From the NCBI RefSeq assembly GCF_024704835.1, contig NZ_JAMXBE010000013.1, positions 52,801 through 116,800 on the forward strand: a stretch of 64,000 nt of DNA, given 5' to 3'. The DNA is from Parapedobacter tibetensis. GTDB taxonomy: Bacteria > Bacteroidota > Bacteroidia > Sphingobacteriales > Sphingobacteriaceae. The translations under genes were made by a program, and so were the position numbers. A model generated the notes under the pieces. That model was not told the origin of the DNA, did no database searches, and was given only the letters and a program-made list of their open reading frames with translations. This document shows positions 48,001 to 55,344 of this stretch, one piece after another (within the stretch, counting starts at the first letter, position 1; the number at the start of each line of letters is the position of its first letter).

Positions 48001-48220
48001 TACCCTCGGGCACAGCCAGTATATAGCGGCCATTCACATCGGTGGATGTACCGATTTCGGATTGGTTTTTCACTTTAACGCTGACACCGGATAACAACGT
48101 CCCCGTACTATCGGTCACCGTTCCTCGTACCTCTGTCTGCTGCACGGCGGCCCGCGCGACCGTTGTCTGTAGCAAACAGATGGGCCATAATAATAATAGA
48201 AATGCGATAATACTTTTCAT
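45080..48220 (-). CDS. SusC/RagA TonB-linked transporter (locus 3)
   Basis: A 1046-residue TonB-dependent importer. The signal peptide ends near ARAA (residue 25), a regulatory-like domain covers about 29-103, and the plug begins at DEVVVVAFGR (108-117), with MKDATATALYGARGANGVIL further on. There is no STN domain, in keeping with control by the divergent AraC regulator instead of a sigma/anti-sigma pair. Downstream are SusD, two surface lipoproteins and the decayed enzyme genes. The upstream 419-nt region holds direct repeats that may be its activator site. Confidence 0.95.
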   Translation of the reverse strand: MKSIIAFLLLLWPICLLQTTVARAAVQQTEVRGTVTDSTGTLLSGVSVKVKNQSEIGTSTDVNGRYILAVPEGSVLVFSMVGYTAQEIPVEQHAVLDVTLALEQSDIDEVVVVAFGRQKKKDVVGAVTTVNPSQLKIPSSNLTAALAGNVAGIIAYQRNGEPGQDNADFFVRGITTFGANTNPLILIDNIELTTTDLARLQPDDIASFSVMKDATATALYGARGANGVILVTTKQGTVGPAKVSFRIENSVSAPTRKVELADPITYMRLANEAVLTRDPLGELPYSQEKIESTAAGYDPIRYPTNDWMSMLMKNYATTQRANLSVSGGGGVARYYVAGSLNKDNGILNVDKRNNFNNNIDNKSYTLRSTVNIDLSKTTELIVRLSGVFDDYSGPLNGGTETYQMIMHSNPVRFPAYYPLDAEHQHVNHIMFGNDDNEFVNPYAEMVRGYKDKSRSQLLAQLEMKQNLSFLTEGLNVNGLLNISRLSQFSVNRFYNPYYYQMGSYDMATGNYSLIQTNDGTEYLDYAEINPDKVTNSTFYFQGIANYSRLFGNKHNLSGLFVFMAQQALNANTGELQLSLPSRNLGLSGRATYSYDDRYFGEFNFGYNGSERFHESRRFGFFPSAGVAWMASNERFMEPFLNTISKLKFRFSYGLVGNDRIGRAEDRFFYLSQVDMGNAGRGATFGEEFSEFLPGVLINRYANPEIGWETARKADYAVELSLWNKLNIIADYFTEYRSNILMPRASIPTTMGLTAPVRANLGEASGKGIDFSLDYTQNFSSDLWAAARVNFTYATSKYEVYEEPVYLEPWRYHVGRPLSQTYGYIAERLFVDDAEAANSPVQEVGNSLYGGGDIKYTDVNKDGRVNSLDIVPIGNPTVPEIVYGFAFSLGYKNFDLSAMFQGITNESFWIEVNSRKPNQEWLNSTTPFYRETQLLQVYADSHWSEENRNIYALWPRLSTTINENNVVPNTWFMRDGTFLRLKQLEIGYNLSQDLIERLRLSNFRVYLSGTNLLTFSKFKLWDVEMAGNGLAYPIQRVFNLGINMSFN

Positions 48221-48639
48221 AATCGATTATTGTTTGACATGTTGTAACGCGTTCATCTTATTGAACGATTCCTACGCTGCGAAAGCCATTCGTATAATGC
48301 TATACGTAGTCCACTAATGCCACCCTTGGTTAATTAGGAGGAGGCCATCGTTCTTACACTTCGAAGTGTCCGTACCAAACCAATGATACGCTATAAGACA
48401 CAACGGGAAACGATTTCACTGGTTGATAACGTAAATTTGCTGCATATCACAATTTTTTAGTTTTTATGTTTTAGGTTTTTAGGTGACACGCTCAACAAAA
48501 CTATACCGTGTTCACCAAAACTATCTTAGTTTTACCATAAATAATTTGATGTTCAAAGATATTTTTCGTTATCTTACATCAACATACACAAACTGATATT
48601 ATACATATAAATTATGACAGGCTGTAAATCCGCTTAACC
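48221..48639. other. 419-nt divergent regulatory region between SusC and AraC
   Basis: No gene is visible. It must contain the SusC and AraC-gene promoters. TAAATTTG at 48432-48439 (plus strand) fits a -7 box but lacks a -33 TTG. A run of TTTTAG-like repeats lies at about 48455-48482, and a pair of direct repeats lies at 48492-48524. Confidence 0.6.
48492..48524. promoter_or_regulatory. direct repeats, candidate AraC-family binding site
   Basis: TCAACAAAACTAT (48492-48504) and TCACCAAAACTAT (48512-48524) differ at one position and are 20 bp apart, so they lie on the same DNA face. AraC-family activators typically bind such direct repeats near 21-bp spacing. Read on the minus strand each repeat contains TAGTTTTG, itself a -7-like box. 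They sit 115 nt before the AraC gene and 271 nt before SusC. Confidence 0.5.
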
Positions 48640-49548
48640 ATGAAGAAATACTACAAATACCTGCCCGTGGGCATCGAAGATGAAAAATGGGGGTTATGTA
48701 TACTGAATGTGGGGTTTGGCACCATCCCGTTGTCATCGGTTTATCCAAGTCCAAACCATCCTCCCTCCTATTATTTCAATTGGGAAAAGGGACGTGTGCT
48801 GAGCGAATATCAGCTGATTTACATCACACAGGGCGGGGGCATATTCGAATCTAAGACGGGTGGAGAAATCGCCATAAAAGAAGGGACTGTTATCATGCTC
48901 TTTCCAGACGAATGGCATCGTTATAAGCCAAATGAAAACACGGGTTGGAATGAACATTGGGTTGGATTCAAGGGACCCATTATTGACCGGTTGATCAAAC
49001 ACCATATTTTCGGACCACAAAAACCCGTCATCCAAATCGGATTGCGTGATGAAATCATTACTTTTTTCAATGACATAGCGGAACGGACGAAAACGGAGTT
49101 CACCGGTTACCAACCGCTCATATCAGGCGAAGTCTTGCACCTGTTGGGTTTTGTTCATGCCATCAGCAAGGAGAATGCACTGAGTTATGATAAAGATGAT
49201 ATGCACGAATTGGTAAGCAAGGCCAGGGTGATATTCCGCGAAAATGTCGAAACCACGATAACAGCCGAAGAAGTATCGGATGAATTGAGGGTGAGTTACT
49301 CCCTTTTCCGGAAGGTATTCAAAAAATATACCGGTATCTCCCCGGGTCAATACCTCATCCAGCTCAAAATCGAAAAGGCCAAGCTGTTGCTAACCTTTCC
49401 GGATAAGCTCATTAAGGAGGTGGCCTATGATTTAGGTTTTGACTCGTGCTTTTACTTTTCAAAACTGTTCAAGGAGAAAACAGGGTATTCACCCGTCAAA
49501 TATCGCGAAAAGTACCTGGGGCGTTTAGCGTCCCGGCTGCATCGCTGA
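48640..49548 (+). CDS. AraC-family transcriptional regulator
   Basis: A 302-residue regulator. The N-terminal cupin-like sugar-sensing domain (about 35-130) shows YQLIYITQGGGIFES and MLFPDEWHRYKPNENTGW followed by HWVGFKG. The C-terminal two-helix-turn-helix domain (about 200-295) has TAEEVSDELRVSYSLFRKVF, GISPGQYLIQLKIEKAKLLL and EVAYDLGFDSCFYFSKLFKE. It is divergent from SusC of locus 3 and probably activates it in response to a sugar. Its 3' end overlaps, on the opposite strand, a short remnant of a rhamnosidase 3' end. Confidence 0.94.
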   Translation: MKKYYKYLPVGIEDEKWGLCILNVGFGTIPLSSVYPSPNHPPSYYFNWEKGRVLSEYQLIYITQGGGIFESKTGGEIAIKEGTVIMLFPDEWHRYKPNENTGWNEHWVGFKGPIIDRLIKHHIFGPQKPVIQIGLRDEIITFFNDIAERTKTEFTGYQPLISGEVLHLLGFVHAISKENALSYDKDDMHELVSKARVIFRENVETTITAEEVSDELRVSYSLFRKVFKKYTGISPGQYLIQLKIEKAKLLLTFPDKLIKEVAYDLGFDSCFYFSKLFKEKTGYSPVKYREKYLGRLASRLHR

Positions 49549-49605
49549 TGCTGCCATCTTTTTGCCCGCCTCCAGCAGATAGCTACTTGATTGCAACTCA
49601 TATTG
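49384..49605 (+). repeat. junction repeat, copy A (AraC 3' end plus rhamnosidase 3' remnant)
   Basis: 49505-49605 is about 93% identical (7 differences in 101) to 55921-56021, and 49384-49419 matches 55885-55920 with 4 differences in 36. Copy A holds the intact end of the AraC gene. On the minus strand it also carries a 27-codon remnant of a GH78 C-terminus ending KKMAASAMQPGR at 49525, the same ending as the real GH78 gene at 55941. The two copies are direct repeats bounding a block of about 6.3 kb. Confidence 0.85.
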
Positions 49606-49617
49606 CGATTGGCCCGA

Positions 49618-50802
49618 TCAGAAAAGTTCCAATGGGTTGATCATCAAGAATTCCTCCCAGGGGATGCCCGAGTGTCCAACCAGCAGCACGCGATCCGGCG
49701 CTACTGCTTTACGGAATGCCGGCATGTTGGTGCCCGTTTGAATGCTGCCGCTCTTGACCTCTATACCGATGACCTTGCCCCTACGTTCCAATACAAAATC
49801 CACCTCATAGCCAGATTCTCGCCAATAAGAAACCTGATATCCATCGGTATTGGCTCCATTTATCAGGTGTGCCCCGACGGCCGATTCGACCATATGGCCC
49901 CATTCATCCGGTTGCTGGCGGACTTCGTCGAATTGTTCGTTACGTTGTGCACTGATCAACGCCGTGTTGTGCACTTGGAACTTGGGGCTTGATGAACGTT
50001 TCCTCACTAACTTCGGATCGTGCTTTTCCAGCCCGCTGAGCAAGCCCGCTGTATTCAATAATTCAAGGTAATGCGCCAACGTAGTGGTATTTCCTGCATC
50101 CACCAATTGGCCAAGCATCTTGGTATAGGCCATGATTTTCCCCGAATAAATGCATCCCAATTCAAACAACCGTTTCATCAGGGCAGGCTTGTCCACACGG
50201 GTCAGCATAAGAATATCCCTAGATATACTCGTTTCGATCAACGAATCGTGTACATACCGCTTCCAGCGATCTTCGTCATCGATGAGCGTAGCAGCTCCGG
50301 GATAACCACCAAACCAGACATAGGTAGATACATCCCAGCTGAACGCATCCCGCATCTCCGCAAAAGACCAATGCCCGAGGTATGAGGTCTCAAATCGGCC
50401 GGCGAGCGACTCGGTCAGCCCTTGCTGCAATAACAGACGTGACGAACCCAGTAGAATTACCTTGATATTGCGCTGCTCCCGGCTATCGGTATCCCAGAGT
50501 AGTTTGACGGTCTCGCTCCAGTTCGCTATCTTCTGTATTTCGTCAATCACCAAGAGGAATTCAGGTGTTCCGCGCTGCTTCATCATCAACCGTGCCGTCT
50601 CCCACTGCTGTTCCAGCCAGGCCGCCCCCGCTGCAGGCACAGCGTCTGCCGTAACGAAATGAAAAGGATACTCATATCCGGCCGTAAGTTGGGTCACCAA
50701 TGTCGTTTTTCCGACCTGCCGAGGTCCCATGATTACCTGGATAAATCGTCTTGGCTCATTTACTCGACGAGTAAGATCCTGTAAATAAGGCCTTTCATAC
50801 AT
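49618..50802 (-). CDS. AAA ATPase with DUF4143 domain
   Basis: A 394-residue cytoplasmic protein of the AAA_14/DUF4143 group. Walker A is GPRQVGKTTLV (about 25-35 from the chosen start) and Walker B is FLLVIDEIQKI. The C-terminal DUF4143 region ends with a PD-(D/E)XK-like stretch VDFVLERRGKVIGIEVKSG. I begin at the ATG 50802 (MYERPYLQDL); the frame could use a TTG at 50820, but that lies inside an operator-like palindrome. The function of this widespread family is uncertain; roles in toxin-antitoxin-like or mobile DNA biology have been suggested. Its 3' end abuts the rhamnosidase remnant. Confidence 0.88.
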   Translation of the reverse strand: MYERPYLQDLTRRVNEPRRFIQVIMGPRQVGKTTLVTQLTAGYEYPFHFVTADAVPAAGAAWLEQQWETARLMMKQRGTPEFLLVIDEIQKIANWSETVKLLWDTDSREQRNIKVILLGSSRLLLQQGLTESLAGRFETSYLGHWSFAEMRDAFSWDVSTYVWFGGYPGAATLIDDEDRWKRYVHDSLIETSISRDILMLTRVDKPALMKRLFELGCIYSGKIMAYTKMLGQLVDAGNTTTLAHYLELLNTAGLLSGLEKHDPKLVRKRSSSPKFQVHNTALISAQRNEQFDEVRQQPDEWGHMVESAVGAHLINGANTDGYQVSYWRESGYEVDFVLERRGKVIGIEVKSGSIQTGTNMPAFRKAVAPDRVLLVGHSGIPWEEFLMINPLELF

Positions 50803-50813
50803 GATTTGCAATT

Positions 50814-50860
50814 TACTCAATATACTGAGTAAAAGTACTCAATATATTGAGTAAATACAA
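50814..50860 (-). promoter_or_regulatory. promoter with two tandem palindromic operators before the DUF4143 ATPase
   Basis: TACTCAATATATTGAGTA (50836-50853) is a perfect 18-bp palindrome, and TACTCAATATACTGAGTA (50814-50831) is the same with one change. Their centres are 22 bp apart. On the minus strand TTG (50860-50858), a 20-nt spacer and TACTTTTA (50837-50830) form a Bacteroidota-type promoter. The first palindrome fills the spacer and the second covers the expected start of transcription, a repressor-like arrangement. The start codon is 11 nt further. Confidence 0.65.
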
Positions 50861-50937
50861 TATTTTTTATGTAACAGTTAACAAATGTTAGAACCGTTGA
50901 ATGGGTATTGATTGAATGATGATCAACATGCAATGCT

Positions 50938-50969
50938 CCAGACCACTTCAGCTCATCGAAGTGGTCTGG
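50938..50969 (-). terminator. strong hairpin, probable terminator of the sigma/barrel/lipoprotein operon
   Basis: CCAGACCACTTC and GAAGTGGTCTGG form a perfect 12-bp stem with an 8-nt loop, 25 nt after the stop of the lipoprotein gene at 50994. There is no U-tract on either strand, so it may act as an RNA-stabilising hairpin instead. Confidence 0.6.
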
Positions 50970-50993
50970 AACATGCATCATCAGGCGCTTCGA

Positions 50994-51497
50994 CTATTCG
51001 TTACTGGATGTGCCATTTGGATTCAACACGGTTTTTGCCACGATGGATCCATTCAGCACATGAAACATGAATTGCTCGGCATCCGTATAGTCAGGTGCGA
51101 TTTTACGTAGGTCTACCTTCACGTTCAGCTTGGCATCAGGGTCGAAGGCTGCTTCCTCGCCCTCGTACACGATGACCAATCGCAGGGTGGCGGGATACGA
51201 CAGTTGGATCTGTCCATCCCAGATGACCTTGAAATCTGCTGCCTCGCTGCCACCTTTGAGTGAAATGACCAAGAAATCTCCTTTCCGATTGACGTTTTCG
51301 ATGTGGAATATGTTGGTCGTTTCGTTATCGCGCTCGCGTAAGGCGCTTTCGAATAGCTTGGGGCTCCGCAATAGGTTCACGTCAAGCGCCTGCGGATCTT
51401 CTATTGCAGGGTTCTCTATTTTGTTGCAGGCGGCAAGGAGCACCAGTAATAATACCGCTGTAGAAATAAGTCCTTTGATGTTCATGTTTTTTTTCAT
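50994..51497 (-). CDS. hypothetical lipoprotein of the ECF sigma operon
   Basis: A 167-residue protein with a lipoprotein signal (MNIKGLISTAVLLLVLLAAC, Cys 24 from the first Met). The mature part is beta-rich (GDFLVISLKGGSEAADFKVI, ATLRLVIVYEGEEAAFDP, LNVKVDLRKIAPDYTDAEQF), perhaps an immunoglobulin-like fold. No family recognised. It lies 89 nt after the beta-barrel gene and ends before a strong hairpin, so it is the last gene of a three-gene unit with the ECF sigma factor. Confidence 0.78.
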   Translation of the reverse strand: MKKNMNIKGLISTAVLLLVLLAACNKIENPAIEDPQALDVNLLRSPKLFESALRERDNETTNIFHIENVNRKGDFLVISLKGGSEAADFKVIWDGQIQLSYPATLRLVIVYEGEEAAFDPDAKLNVKVDLRKIAPDYTDAEQFMFHVLNGSIVAKTVLNPNGTSSNE

Positions 51498-51586
51498 GCC
51501 TTAGATTTTAATTTTTAGTGAATCATTTTTGTTATTAACCGTATAAACACACCTTTACTGCCCAACGCTACAAGAAATCTCCTTTT

Positions 51587-52726
51587 TTAGAAAGCGACCT
51601 TCAATCGCAGGCCACCATACGGTACGCCCTTGCGTGAATTAGCTTGGCCTACAGGTAATTTGAAATAGGGTTCGGCGGTCAAGGACAGGTTGTCGCCAAT
51701 GGATATTCGCTTGCCTGCCGAAAACTGGATGAATCCCAGCGGATGCATGAAATCCCGGTCAGTAGCAGGGTAACGGGCCTCATACTCCACGAGTTCATAA
51801 CGCTTTCCGGGCTCACCTGTTAGGGGGTCGGTAAACTCTACCGGACGCAGCGCTTTCTCATGGTAAACCAAATTTTTGTCCTCCCGGAGCACGACGAAAG
51901 AGGAAACTCCCACAGCGGCATATAGCCCTTCGTTAATGTGGTAGCTTACCGATAGCGGGATGTCGAATCCCGAAACCTGATTTTCCGTTCCGGTCAATAA
52001 CTTATTTTCCGATTCTGAAATCGCTTGCTCCAATCTGTTATTTATGCCAAGGTGTTGCCAGCCGATTCCTCCTTGCAGCGACACGCGGGGCGACATTGCG
52101 TATATCGCCGTAACACCGCCACCGAAGTAAGCCCTGTCAGTAATGGCGGTCGACACTTCGAAACCGAAGTTCCATGGTTTTTTGGTTGGGGTGGCGTTGC
52201 CGTCCTCCATGGGATACCGATTTGTCGCGAGTAGCGCTTCCTGATCCCTCGAAGAATCTTGCGCTGGCCGAGCCGGGAGGTTAGCATGTTCCTGCTGACC
52301 GGTAGGCAATCCAGCACTTAAAGGCGTTTGCGTAGCGGCCAGATCTCGGTTGGGCACGTGCCTAGGGGTTTGCACGGCGTAGCTGGGTTGGGGGGCTGGG
52401 GCTGATGCCTCGTGCGCGATGTGCGCCTTAGTCGATGGTGCAGAAACAACTGGTGCTGCGATAAGGCGTGGAGTTTTTTGACCCACGGCTTCCTCCAGGT
52501 GTCTACCGTTCGTTGTGTTGCCGGTATCCATACGGTTCGTCGGTACGAGAAGGAAGGCCAGCATTACCGCCGCGGCTATCGAAGCCCATCTCAGGGCAGT
52601 GATTCGTTGTCGGCGCCCTACCTTTTTGGCGAACTCTTCCCACCGACCCTTCTCATAAGGAATTTCGTAATGCGCCAATGCATCCCGCAGTTTTTTTGGC
52701 AACTGGTTGTCTTGACGATGGTCCAT
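51587..52726 (-). CDS. membrane-anchored protein with C-terminal outer-membrane beta-barrel-like domain
   Basis: A 379-residue protein of unusual build. A charged N-terminal part (1-45, KKLRDALAHYEIPYEKGRWE) resembles the cytoplasmic end of small anti-sigma proteins. One hydrophobic helix follows at about 46-62 (WASIAAAVMLAFLLVP). A Pro/Ala-rich linker runs from about 65 to 175. The C-terminal ~200 residues look like an eight-stranded OmpW/PorT-type barrel (NFGFEVSTAITDRAYFGGGV, FDIPLSVSYHINEGLYAAVG, YGGLRLKVAF). It starts one nucleotide after the ECF sigma stop (TAAcATG), so the two are translationally coupled, which suggests it controls that sigma factor. Confidence 0.8.
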   Translation of the reverse strand: MDHRQDNQLPKKLRDALAHYEIPYEKGRWEEFAKKVGRRQRITALRWASIAAAVMLAFLLVPTNRMDTGNTTNGRHLEEAVGQKTPRLIAAPVVSAPSTKAHIAHEASAPAPQPSYAVQTPRHVPNRDLAATQTPLSAGLPTGQQEHANLPARPAQDSSRDQEALLATNRYPMEDGNATPTKKPWNFGFEVSTAITDRAYFGGGVTAIYAMSPRVSLQGGIGWQHLGINNRLEQAISESENKLLTGTENQVSGFDIPLSVSYHINEGLYAAVGVSSFVVLREDKNLVYHEKALRPVEFTDPLTGEPGKRYELVEYEARYPATDRDFMHPLGFIQFSAGKRISIGDNLSLTAEPYFKLPVGQANSRKGVPYGGLRLKVAF

Positions 52727-52727
52727 G

Positions 52728-53288
52728 TTATTTTAAATGAAGTCTGCTATATAATGTGCGCAGCCGCTCCTTGGCTTTGGAGAGGTAACCCCTGCTTGTG
52801 CCAGCGGGGATTCCCAGCAGCTGGCTGATTTCCTCATGCGTGTAACCCTCGATTTCATACAGGCTGAATACCGCGCGGTGTAGCGAAGGCAAGCGGTCCA
52901 GCATCCGAATGAAATCTTCCACCTCCAACCGGTCTTCTGCCGGGCCGGGCTGCTCATAATACGTGAGGTCTTCGCTGTATACAAAGAGAATCCTCCTTTT
53001 CCGCAATGTGTTAAGGGCTGTATGGGCGGTTATCCTGGCCATCCATACCCGGAATGCCGCTTCAAATTCGGATGGAAGCTCTGGGCATTCGAATCGTTCG
53101 GCATGCTTGAACAGCTTCATGAAGCTATCATTGACCACTTCACAGGCAGCTTCCTTATCGCCAACGTAGCGCATGGCAACCCCCATGAGATACCCCCAAA
53201 AATGCTTATACATACGTTCCTTTAACCGGCTGTCAAGCGGTTTCTTTTTCAGGATAGCCACCCTGAACTGCTCCATGTTTATGTTCAC
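52728..53288 (-). CDS. ECF sigma factor coupled to barrel protein
   Basis: A 186-residue sigma-70 family protein. Region 2 covers about 22-100 (YKHFWGYLMGVAMRYVGDKE, ACEVVNDSFMKLFKHAERF, FRVWMARITAHTALNTLRKR). Region 4 covers about 130-180 (LDRLPSLHRAVFSLYEIEGY, THEEISQLLGIPAGTSRGYL). No FecR gene is adjacent; the coupled downstream product with an N-terminal cytoplasmic tail and one membrane helix is the likely partner. The start at 53288 gives the usual family length. Confidence 0.92.
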   Translation of the reverse strand: MNINMEQFRVAILKKKPLDSRLKERMYKHFWGYLMGVAMRYVGDKEAACEVVNDSFMKLFKHAERFECPELPSEFEAAFRVWMARITAHTALNTLRKRRILFVYSEDLTYYEQPGPAEDRLEVEDFIRMLDRLPSLHRAVFSLYEIEGYTHEEISQLLGIPAGTSRGYLSKAKERLRTLYSRLHLK

Positions 53289-53487
53289 GCTGACGTTGGG
53301 ATCCTGAATAGCTAAATAATAGTGCTGTTACCTTTTTTGGTTAAACACTGAATTCAGTCATGGTGCTACAGGTATTTGGTTTTTTTTGTTTGGGAGTTTA
53401 CAATGCTTTTAAATAAGCTTGTTGACACATTACGCGTGGATAAAACAGGGCTTTTAGATTAGTTCGGATGGTACAGTTCGTGCTATG

Positions 53488-54147
53488 CTACCAAGTCAAA
53501 GCTTCATTATTGTACTTCCCTTTATATTCCAATGGCGGCATTCCCGTGATTTTTTTAAACACCTCTCGAAACGCTTTTACATCCGAGTACCCGACATCAT
53601 ACATTACTTCATTGATTGCTTTGCGGTTTGTTTCAAAAGCTTTTTTAGCTGCTTCAATTTTTACTCTCTGCGCATATTCAATGGGCGTATTTCCAGTGGC
53701 TTTTATAAACCTTCTGTCAAAATTTCGCCTGCTGACGGAAAATTTGGAGGACAAATCTTCTATGTGTATTTTTTCATGCAAGTTGTTTTCAATATAAGTT
53801 TGCGCTTCTTTTACCATTTCATCCCCATGTTCTTTTTGCCCTTTGAAAATGATAACTGCAGATTGGCTTTGCCTATCCATTTCGATCTGGAATATTTTAG
53901 AATAATAGATAGCTGTTTGCCTGTCAAAATATTTTTCTACAAGATAGATGATAAGATTCAGGAAGGAATAGGCCCCTCCATTTGTATAAATCCCTTGTTC
54001 GTCTGTTATTAATTTTTCAGGTTGTAGGTTTACCTTGGGGAACATATTCCTGAACGTATTGACTGCTGACCAATGGGCAGAACAACTTTTCCCATTAAGC
54101 AAGCCTGATGCTTGCCCATCAGGCACGATAATGGTCAGGTGTTTCAT
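53488..54147 (-). pseudogene. GlxA-type AraC regulator with large in-frame deletion of the DJ-1/PfpI domain
   Basis: A 219-residue frame in an AT-rich stretch. It starts MKHLTIIVPDGQ, the first strand of a DJ-1/PfpI domain, but then jumps directly to ASGLLNGKSCSAHWSA, which in GlxA-like regulators lies about 110 residues later, next to the nucleophile-elbow Cys region. The rest is intact: ITDEQGIYTNGGAYSFLNLI, then two HTH motifs in IHIEDLSSKFSVSRRNFDRR and INEVMYDVGYSDVKAFREVF. The deletion keeps the frame, so a DNA-binding protein without a sensor fold might still be made. It is divergent from the DinB gene. Confidence 0.75.
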
Positions 54148-54284
54148 GATTTGAATTTTCTGTAAAGGTAATAAATATGGCTGTCCAAATCAACCTGCTA
54201 TAAAGTCCATTTTACACCCTTGCCAAGTGATATTTAGTCAATACATTTACAGCATAAATTTTATAGCAATTAAAAATCAAAAAA

Positions 54285-54764
54285 ATGACAACAACAGAAA
54301 CAACCGTTAAAATGATATTAGACAGGTGGAATGCATCCATAAAAAATTTTGGTGATCTGCTGAATTCGCTTACGGATGAGCAACTGCAAAAAGAAATTGC
54401 ACCAAAAAGAAACAGGGGAGTTTATTTAATAGGTCATCTTATAGCTGTTCACGATTTAATGATTCCATTATTAGATATGGGAGAAAAATTGTATCCCAAC
54501 TTGCAACAATCCTTTTTTGAATTGCCAGATAAAGCGGTTGCAGAAATTCCTTCTGCAAAAGAACTGAGAGAATGCTGGATCAAACATTGCGAATGGCTAA
54601 GACAAAAATTTGAAAGCCTAAAACCTGAACAGTGGTTTGACAAACATACCGTTGTTTCTGACGAAGATTTTGCCAAAGAGCCACACCGCAACAAATTAAA
54701 TATTATCGTAACAAGAACATCCCATCTGCAATACCATACAGGACAGTTTGTATTACTTAAATAA
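54285..54764 (+). CDS. DinB family protein
   Basis: A 159-residue four-helix DinB/YfiT-type protein. The conserved His residues that bind a metal in this fold appear in YLIGHLIAVHD (near 50) and TSHLQYHTGQF (near 147-151). These proteins act as thiol-dependent transferases or have unknown roles. It opens a plus-strand AT-rich set with two SRPBCC proteins and is divergent from the deleted GlxA-like regulator, which may once have controlled it. Confidence 0.85.
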   Translation: MTTTETTVKMILDRWNASIKNFGDLLNSLTDEQLQKEIAPKRNRGVYLIGHLIAVHDLMIPLLDMGEKLYPNLQQSFFELPDKAVAEIPSAKELRECWIKHCEWLRQKFESLKPEQWFDKHTVVSDEDFAKEPHRNKLNIIVTRTSHLQYHTGQFVLLK

Positions 54765-54890
54765 TTGAAAATGAAAACGAAAAAATGAAGTAATATTATC
54801 GATTTTGGTTTTTCTGTGTCTGTTGTAAGTTACAGCCACGGAACCAACCCTGATTCTACAAAAGAAACATTAATAAAAACAAATAAAAAC

Positions 54891-55319
54891 ATGGAAAGTA
54901 AAGATTTTAACATCACCATTTTGGTGAATCAAACACCAGCCGAAGTGTTCAAAGCCCTCTTAAATGTCCGCGGTTGGTGGTCGGGCTTATACGGCGAATC
55001 GTTCGAAGGCAGTTCAGAAAAACCCGGTGACGAGTTTACATTCCTGGCAGGTGGTGGAGCGCATTATACTAAACAGAAGCTGGTAGAACTAGTACCCGAC
55101 AAAAAACTGGTTTGGCTGGTAACGGAAAGCAATCTCAGCTTTGTCGAAAAAACCAACGAATGGACAGGAACCAAAATTTGTTTCGAAATTTCCAAAGAGC
55201 AGGACAAAACCAAAGTTGTATTCACTCATATGGGCCTGGTTCCGGAATTTGAATGCTACGATTCCTGTGCTCCCGCATGGACACAATACGTATTGGAAAA
55301 ACAATTGAAATTAAATTAA
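54891..55319 (+). CDS. SRPBCC/AHSA1-type protein, first copy
   Basis: A 142-residue START-like hydrophobic-cavity protein: FNITILVNQTPAEVFKALLN, VRGWWSGLYGESFEG, KLVELVPDKKLVWLVTESN, KTKVVFTHMGLVPEFECYDS. I chose the ATG at 54891 over a non-ATG start at 54816 because the family begins there. It lies 126 nt after DinB and 25 nt before a paralogue. Ligand unknown. Confidence 0.85.
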   Translation: MESKDFNITILVNQTPAEVFKALLNVRGWWSGLYGESFEGSSEKPGDEFTFLAGGGAHYTKQKLVELVPDKKLVWLVTESNLSFVEKTNEWTGTKICFEISKEQDKTKVVFTHMGLVPEFECYDSCAPAWTQYVLEKQLKLN

Positions 55320-55344
55320 AACAAATAAAATCAAAAATAAAAAT

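Noticed and set aside
50803..50820. TTG start for the DUF4143 ATPase
   Set aside because: It lies in the operator palindrome and near the predicted start of transcription; ATG at 50802 gives the family N-terminus.
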